Positions 60,927 to 64,000 of a stretch of DNA of 64,000 nt are shown one piece after another; position 1 is the stretch's first letter; every line of letters starts with the position of its first letter. Origin of the DNA: Streptomyces viridochromogenes (GTDB lineage: Bacteria; Actinomycetota; Actinomycetes; Streptomycetales; Streptomycetaceae). The position numbers and the translations under genes were made by a program. The stretch lies in the NCBI RefSeq assembly GCF_001270495.1, contig NZ_LGUR01000265.1, forward strand, positions 62,001-126,000, in the 5' to 3' direction. The notes beneath the pieces are model-generated. The model was not told where the DNA came from. It worked only from the letters and a program-made list of their open reading frames with translations, and did no database searches.

Positions 60927-61544
60927 TCAGCTCGTTTGTAGCGGCAGCTCGACGCGTTCGACCGTGGCCCCGTCCAACCCCTCGTTGAAGGAGACGGGCA
61001 GGAGGTTGTGCGGCATGGCAAGCTCCCCCGCTGGTCGCTGAGCGAGCCACCCTGATCGCCTGTGGGACGGCGCCTCGGTCCGCACGTGCTTGAAGCCCAG
61101 CCGTTCGTAGTAGGCGTGCAATCCCGTGTTACTGCGCCACGTGTCGATGCGCACCCAGGTTCGCCCCTCCAGCGCTGCAAGGCGGGACATCCAGTCGATG
61201 ACCCGAGTGCCGAGCTGCCGGCCGGACGCTTCCCGCGCGACGATCAGCTTGTACAGGTACAGGGCTGTCTCGGGGCGGTCGTCGTCCTTCCAGAAATCCC
61301 GGTCGACGGGGCCACGGCTGACGGTCGCCAGCACCTCGTCATGCTCGCCGACCACGACCCACGCGCGCCCCTCATCTATGCTGGCGCGCCATTTGGCGAT
61401 GGCTCGCTCGCCGGTTTCGGGGTCGCTCCACTGGTCCGTGCCCTTGGTGCGTAGCCAGCCCTCGGCTTCCGTGCGAAGAGTCAAGAGGGCTGGTACGTCC
61501 CCCGCCGCTGCCGGGCGGAGGTACTCAGTCGGTGTCGACTTCAT
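60927..61544 (-). CDS. GNAT-family N-acetyltransferase
   Basis: 205 residues from ATG 61544. GNAT fold: LRPAAAGDVPALLTLRTEAEG, the strand ALYLYKLIVAREASGRQLGTRVIDW with the acetyl-CoA loop, and TGLHAYYERLGFKHVRTE. The start lies 20 bases inside the end of the GntR gene, so they are translated together. In pSAM2-like elements a GntR-type regulator and small accessory genes often sit together; substrate unknown. Confidence 0.88.
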   Translation of the reverse strand: MKSTPTEYLRPAAAGDVPALLTLRTEAEGWLRTKGTDQWSDPETGERAIAKWRASIDEGRAWVVVGEHDEVLATVSRGPVDRDFWKDDDRPETALYLYKLIVAREASGRQLGTRVIDWMSRLAALEGRTWVRIDTWRSNTGLHAYYERLGFKHVRTEAPSHRRSGWLAQRPAGELAMPHNLLPVSFNEGLDGATVERVELPLQTS

Positions 61545-62283
61545 AGAGGATCTTGTGCCTGTCTCCGGGGAGGATGGTGACCATACAGCGGAGGGGGCGG
61601 CCGTCCGCGTCATAGCCCGTTCGGGTGTGCTCTGCGATCGGTGTTGCCGCAGGGAGAGCAAGTAGTTCGGCTTCCTGTCGAGTTGGCATACGGACTGAGA
61701 TCTCATCCCTGTACTTGGCCTGCACCAGCCCCACCGAAGCCAGGATGCCGCCGGGCGCGGAGACGTCACGGGGCTCCATCAACGGTGTGCCGCTTACGAG
61801 TTCCTGAGGGAAGTACGAGTCGGCAAGAGCGTAGGGCCGGTTGTCTATGTACCGGATGCGCTTACGCGCCACGGCCAAACCATCGGCGGGGAGTTCGAGG
61901 CACTCGCGCACGTGGGCCGGGGGCTCCACGATCGACACCGTGATCTCCTGGCGGGGGGCGTTCCCGTTCTCCTCGATCGCGCTTGCCCACTGGTCACCGG
62001 CGGTCTGTCCTTCGACCGCCGTGGCGTGGCGGCTCCGACTCTCCAACGTCGTCCAGTTCCACACGACGGGCGGATAGTCCTCACGGACGTACTTGCCTTG
62101 CCCCTGGCCGGTGACGACCAGTCCCTCGTCAATCAAGAGGCGGACGCCGGCGCGGATGGTCTCCCGGCTGTAGCCGTACTGGCTCATCATCTTCGACTCG
62201 CTCGGAAGCGCGTCACCGCCCGCCAGTTGACCGGACTCGATCTGTTCGCGCAGGTCATAGGCAACTTCCTGAGCCTTCGTCAT
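61525..62283 (-). CDS. GntR-family regulator with UTRA domain (KorSA-like)
   Basis: 252 residues from ATG 62283 (MTKAQEVAYDLREQIESG). Winged helix at about 1-70: LPSESKMMSQYGYSRETIRAGVRLLIDEGLVVTGQGQGKYV. The UTRA domain (about 90-245) has LAVARKRIRYIDNRPYALADSYFP and TPIAEHTRTGYDADGRPLRCMVTILPGDRHKILYE. GntR/UTRA proteins such as KorSA repress transfer functions in actinomycete elements. It probably controls the divergent genes from 62685. Confidence 0.9.
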   Translation of the reverse strand: MTKAQEVAYDLREQIESGQLAGGDALPSESKMMSQYGYSRETIRAGVRLLIDEGLVVTGQGQGKYVREDYPPVVWNWTTLESRSRHATAVEGQTAGDQWASAIEENGNAPRQEITVSIVEPPAHVRECLELPADGLAVARKRIRYIDNRPYALADSYFPQELVSGTPLMEPRDVSAPGGILASVGLVQAKYRDEISVRMPTRQEAELLALPAATPIAEHTRTGYDADGRPLRCMVTILPGDRHKILYEVDTD

Positions 62284-62684
62284 GCCGCGTCGCACCGGTA
62301 ATGCGCCTCCTCTGCTCCGACTCCTCCGTACAAGTTAGACCAGGGGGCTTGACTCTCCAAGCTCGGCTCGTGCAATCTCTTGCTCAGCGGCACTCCTCCA
62401 GACAAGACGGACGGGGTGTCACGTACGGTCCTGCCGTACAGGAGCGCCCGGAGGAAAGCCCGCGGGGGTGAGTACGAAGGCAGCGCCCGTTGCTTGAGAA
62501 CTCCATACAGGGAACTGCCGGTAACCCGTGGTCCGCCTGCCCGAAGGGGTCGGAAACAAGGCGGAGAAGACCGGCGTGCCCCGCAGGAAGCCAGACCGGT
62601 TCGAGTCCGGTCCGGGGCACTGGCCGCCGTATGCGGTCCCTCGCACCACCTGCGCATTCACCCTCATCAGTCGAGAGGAATCCG
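62284..62684. other. Divergent control region with structured DNA
   Basis: About 400 bases between the GntR gene and the first element gene. No convincing protein gene. It should hold both promoters and GntR operators. It contains a small hairpin near 62420-62440 and a tRNA-like fold at 62576-62620. Confidence 0.55.
62576..62620 (+). ncRNA. tRNA-like T-arm plus acceptor fold
   Basis: GTGCCCCG (62576-62583) pairs perfectly with CGGGGCAC (62613-62620). Inside is a six-base stem (62594-62599 with 62607-62612) closed by loop TTCGAGT, the standard tRNA T-loop. The T-stem abuts the outer stem with no spacer, as in tRNA. D- and anticodon arms are absent, so it is not a canonical tRNA. It could be a tRNA remnant or an RNA mimic. 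Confidence 0.45.
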
Positions 62685-62867
62685 ATGTCTGAGCGCATGA
62701 AGAAGCAGGCCGAGAAGAGCCGTGAGGCCGCCCGTGTCGTGCGTAGTCGCGGCAACGAGGAGAGCGCGCGGCGGATGGAGTCCTACGCCGACGAGCTGGA
62801 GTCCGGCCGCGTCGCCGACGTGACCGACACGGTGAGCGGGCTCATTTCCTGGGCCTTCCGCCGCTGA
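62685..62867 (+). CDS. Small basic element protein, 60 residues
   Basis: ATG 62685 after GAGAGGA. A charged helical protein (MSERMKKQAEKSREAARVVR, then RRMESYADELESGRVADVTD) ending in a hydrophobic VSGLISWAFRR. Function unknown. First gene of the rightward operon; a terminator follows. Confidence 0.7.
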   Translation: MSERMKKQAEKSREAARVVRSRGNEESARRMESYADELESGRVADVTDTVSGLISWAFRR

Positions 62868-62883
62868 CCCATCTGGTGCCCGC

Positions 62884-62915
62884 GCACCCCCGGAGCTTAG
62901 GCCCTCCGGGGGTGC
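62884..62915 (+). terminator. Hairpin between small element genes
   Basis: An 11-base perfect stem (62884-62894 with 62905-62915). Confidence 0.7.
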
Positions 62916-62954
62916 TGGTCGGACCGTTCACCCCTGTGAGAGGAACACGACCCA

Positions 62955-63224
62955 ATGAAGACCATCGTCACTGCTCAGGACCCTGTTACTGCGTTCGCCG
63001 ACTGGATCGAGCCGACCGATGCCGAGCTGGCGCTCATCTCGATCGAGATGCCGCTGATCCTGGCGGAGGTCGACCTGCTCGATGCGAAGATCACGGCCTT
63101 GGACCGCACGCCGAACGAGGTGGACGCCCGGCGGATCCGCCGGGCCCGCAACCGGGTACTGGCGGCCCGGCGGGACCTGACCAACAGCCCGGCCGTCGCG
63201 ATGCTGCCGGGTGGTGCCGCATGA
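62955..63224 (+). CDS. DUF6284-like small element protein
   Basis: 89 residues from ATG 62955. Pattern FADWIEPTDAELALISIEMPLILAEVDLLDAKI, then PNEVDARRIRRARNRVLAARRDL. This type of protein is common next to the transfer genes of Streptomyces elements. No known function. Overlaps the next gene by ATGA. Confidence 0.75.
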   Translation: MKTIVTAQDPVTAFADWIEPTDAELALISIEMPLILAEVDLLDAKITALDRTPNEVDARRIRRARNRVLAARRDLTNSPAVAMLPGGAA

Positions 63225-63658
63225 GCACCACTCGGAGTCTGACGGCCGCGCACGCTGAGGTGAAGGCGGAGATCGCGCGGACCGACACCAAGACGGGCCT
63301 GTTGCTGGCGTTCGTCGGTGCTGTCCTCGCCGGATCCTGGACCATCGCCCGCGACCTGCCCCTGACCATCCCGGCGGCCGTGGTGGGCGGGGGCGGGATG
63401 GCGCTGCTGGTCGCGGCGGCCGGACTGCTGCTCCGCTCCACACGGCCGAGGCTTGGCCCGCACGGTTTCCCGCTGTGGGCCACCCTCTCGGCCGAGGAGA
63501 TCACCGCCACCGTCGCCACCGACCTGGCCGCCGATATCGCCGGGCTGTCCCGGTTGACGGTCGCCAAGTTCACGGGCCTGCGCCGCGCGGTCGACCTCAC
63601 CCTGACCGGCGGCGCCCTGCTCATCCTCGCCGCTCTACTCACCGCCGGGGGTGCCTGA
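63221..63658 (+). CDS. Pycsar-effector-type (DUF5706) two-segment membrane protein
   Basis: 145 residues from ATG 63221. Near the N-terminus is the family pattern EIARTDTKTGLLLAFVGAVL, giving the first membrane hairpin; TIPAAVVGGGGMALLVAAAGLLL is the second segment; AADIAGLSRLTVAKFTGLRRAVDLTLTGGALLILA ends the protein. In Pycsar defence the membrane effector is triggered by cCMP or cUMP made by a paired cyclase. No cyclase gene is visible here, so it may serve another purpose or be paired elsewhere in the element. Confidence 0.7.
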   Translation: MSTTRSLTAAHAEVKAEIARTDTKTGLLLAFVGAVLAGSWTIARDLPLTIPAAVVGGGGMALLVAAAGLLLRSTRPRLGPHGFPLWATLSAEEITATVATDLAADIAGLSRLTVAKFTGLRRAVDLTLTGGALLILAALLTAGGA

Positions 63659-64000
63659 TGAACCGCACCAGGCTGACGAAGGTTCAGGTCGGGGTGCTGA
63701 CGGCGGCGTTCGTGCCGATGCTGGCCACGGGCGTGTTCGGCGGGATCGGCACGTACAGCAACATCGGGCACTCCTACGGCAAGGGCACCGCGCTCGGTGC
63801 GCTCGCGGCCGGTGAGGGGGCCACTGCCGTCCTGGCCCTGGTGCTGCTGGGCTTGACCATGCTGGGCCAGTCCTCCCCGCGCATCGTCCGGATGGGGTTG
63901 TGGGTTCTGCCGGCCACCGCCGCTGTCATGGGCGCCATGGCCGCCCCCGACCTGGGCCGCACTGTCATCTACGCCCTTACTCCGATGGGCATGTCCGTGT
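63658..64000 (+). CDS. Transfer-associated membrane protein (DUF2637/Spd type), 5' part
   Basis: At least 114 residues from ATG 63658, overlapping the previous stop by one base; the gene continues past the window. Four hydrophobic segments so far (VQVGVLTAAFVPMLATGVFG, ATAVLALVLLGLTML, LWVLPATAAVMGAMAA and the last one beginning VIYALTPMG). Proteins of this type are encoded in the spread (spd) region of actinomycete conjugative elements. Confidence 0.75.
   Translation, partial: MNRTRLTKVQVGVLTAAFVPMLATGVFGGIGTYSNIGHSYGKGTALGALAAGEGATAVLALVLLGLTMLGQSSPRIVRMGLWVLPATAAVMGAMAAPDLGRTVIYALTPMGMSV

Larger units (their letters stand above)
60719..64000. mobile_element. Left end of an actinomycete integrative and conjugative element
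   Basis: Beginning at the tRNA-Ser remnant are GNAT, GntR/UTRA, small conserved element proteins, a Pycsar-type effector and a membrane protein of the transfer module. This gene order is that of pSAM2-like elements. The remainder, including replication, transfer and integrase genes, would be outside the window. Confidence 0.72.

Noticed and set aside
62490..62684. A longer N-terminus for the small element protein at 62685
   Set aside because: The upstream frame runs through the tRNA-like fold and lacks an RBS; the ATG at 62685 has GAGAGGA before it.

Overview
This is a high-GC actinobacterial chromosome segment, almost certainly Streptomyces. One sampled chromosomal line (23881-23940) counts 46 G/C in 60. 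The genes use GTG and TTG starts, many overlap by ATGA, and the family content is typical: amphi-Trp, SSI-type inhibitor, SpoIIE phosphatases, tandem sigF/sigN-like sigma genes, and an actinomycete integrative element. The species cannot be named from the sequence alone.

Layout. 1-4025: end of an HtrA-type protease, tRNA-Ser(UGA), amphi-Trp and DinB proteins, a primase/polymerase-domain protein and a small secreted protein. 4173-6903: an operon resembling the ChsH2-ChsH1-Ltp2 side-chain-degradation genes. 7050-14064: an ECF-type sigma factor, an acyl-CoA synthetase and a very large PAS/receiver pseudo-kinase. 14402-16928: SSI-like inhibitor, two tRNA genes and small genes. 16997-23441: reductase, MASE1 protein and two SpoIIE-type phosphatases. 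23602-29892: RutA-like monooxygenase with an isochorismatase-fold partner, GtrA, MarR, DUF2797, a decayed stretch and a toxin-antitoxin pair. 30035-36118: a response regulator/histidine kinase pair in one operon with two membrane glycosyltransferases. 36231-43265: two DHA2-type exporters, each with its own regulator, plus F420-type and YceI proteins. 43471-47188: small membrane proteins, a lipoprotein, sigN, sigF and a Dabb protein.

47268-60746 is a genomic island bounded by direct repeats of the 3' end of a tRNA-Ser gene. It carries an aminoglycoside acetyltransferase, a truncated antiporter, a decayed IS701-type transposase and, at its centre, an eight-gene operon of clearly lower GC (two sampled lines: 50% and 57%). 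The operon encodes a prephenate decarboxylase-like protein (BacA-like), a beta-hydroxyacid dehydrogenase, a Pol-beta-fold nucleotidyltransferase, a BacG-like reductase, a BacB-like cupin, an MFS exporter and two family 2 glycosyltransferases. I read it as an uncharacterised pathway for a prephenate-derived, non-aromatic, probably glycosylated metabolite. It is the most interesting system in the window.

From 60719 a second element begins: GNAT, GntR/UTRA, small proteins, a Pycsar-type membrane effector and a transfer-associated membrane protein. This is the edge of an actinomycete integrative and conjugative element that appears stacked on the first island at the same tRNA-Ser site. The complete tRNA and an integrase are expected beyond base 64000.

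A pattern not tied to any one gene: several intergenic stretches hold short direct repeats with an 11-base period, and three genes have perfect tandem duplications lying exactly over their stop codons.
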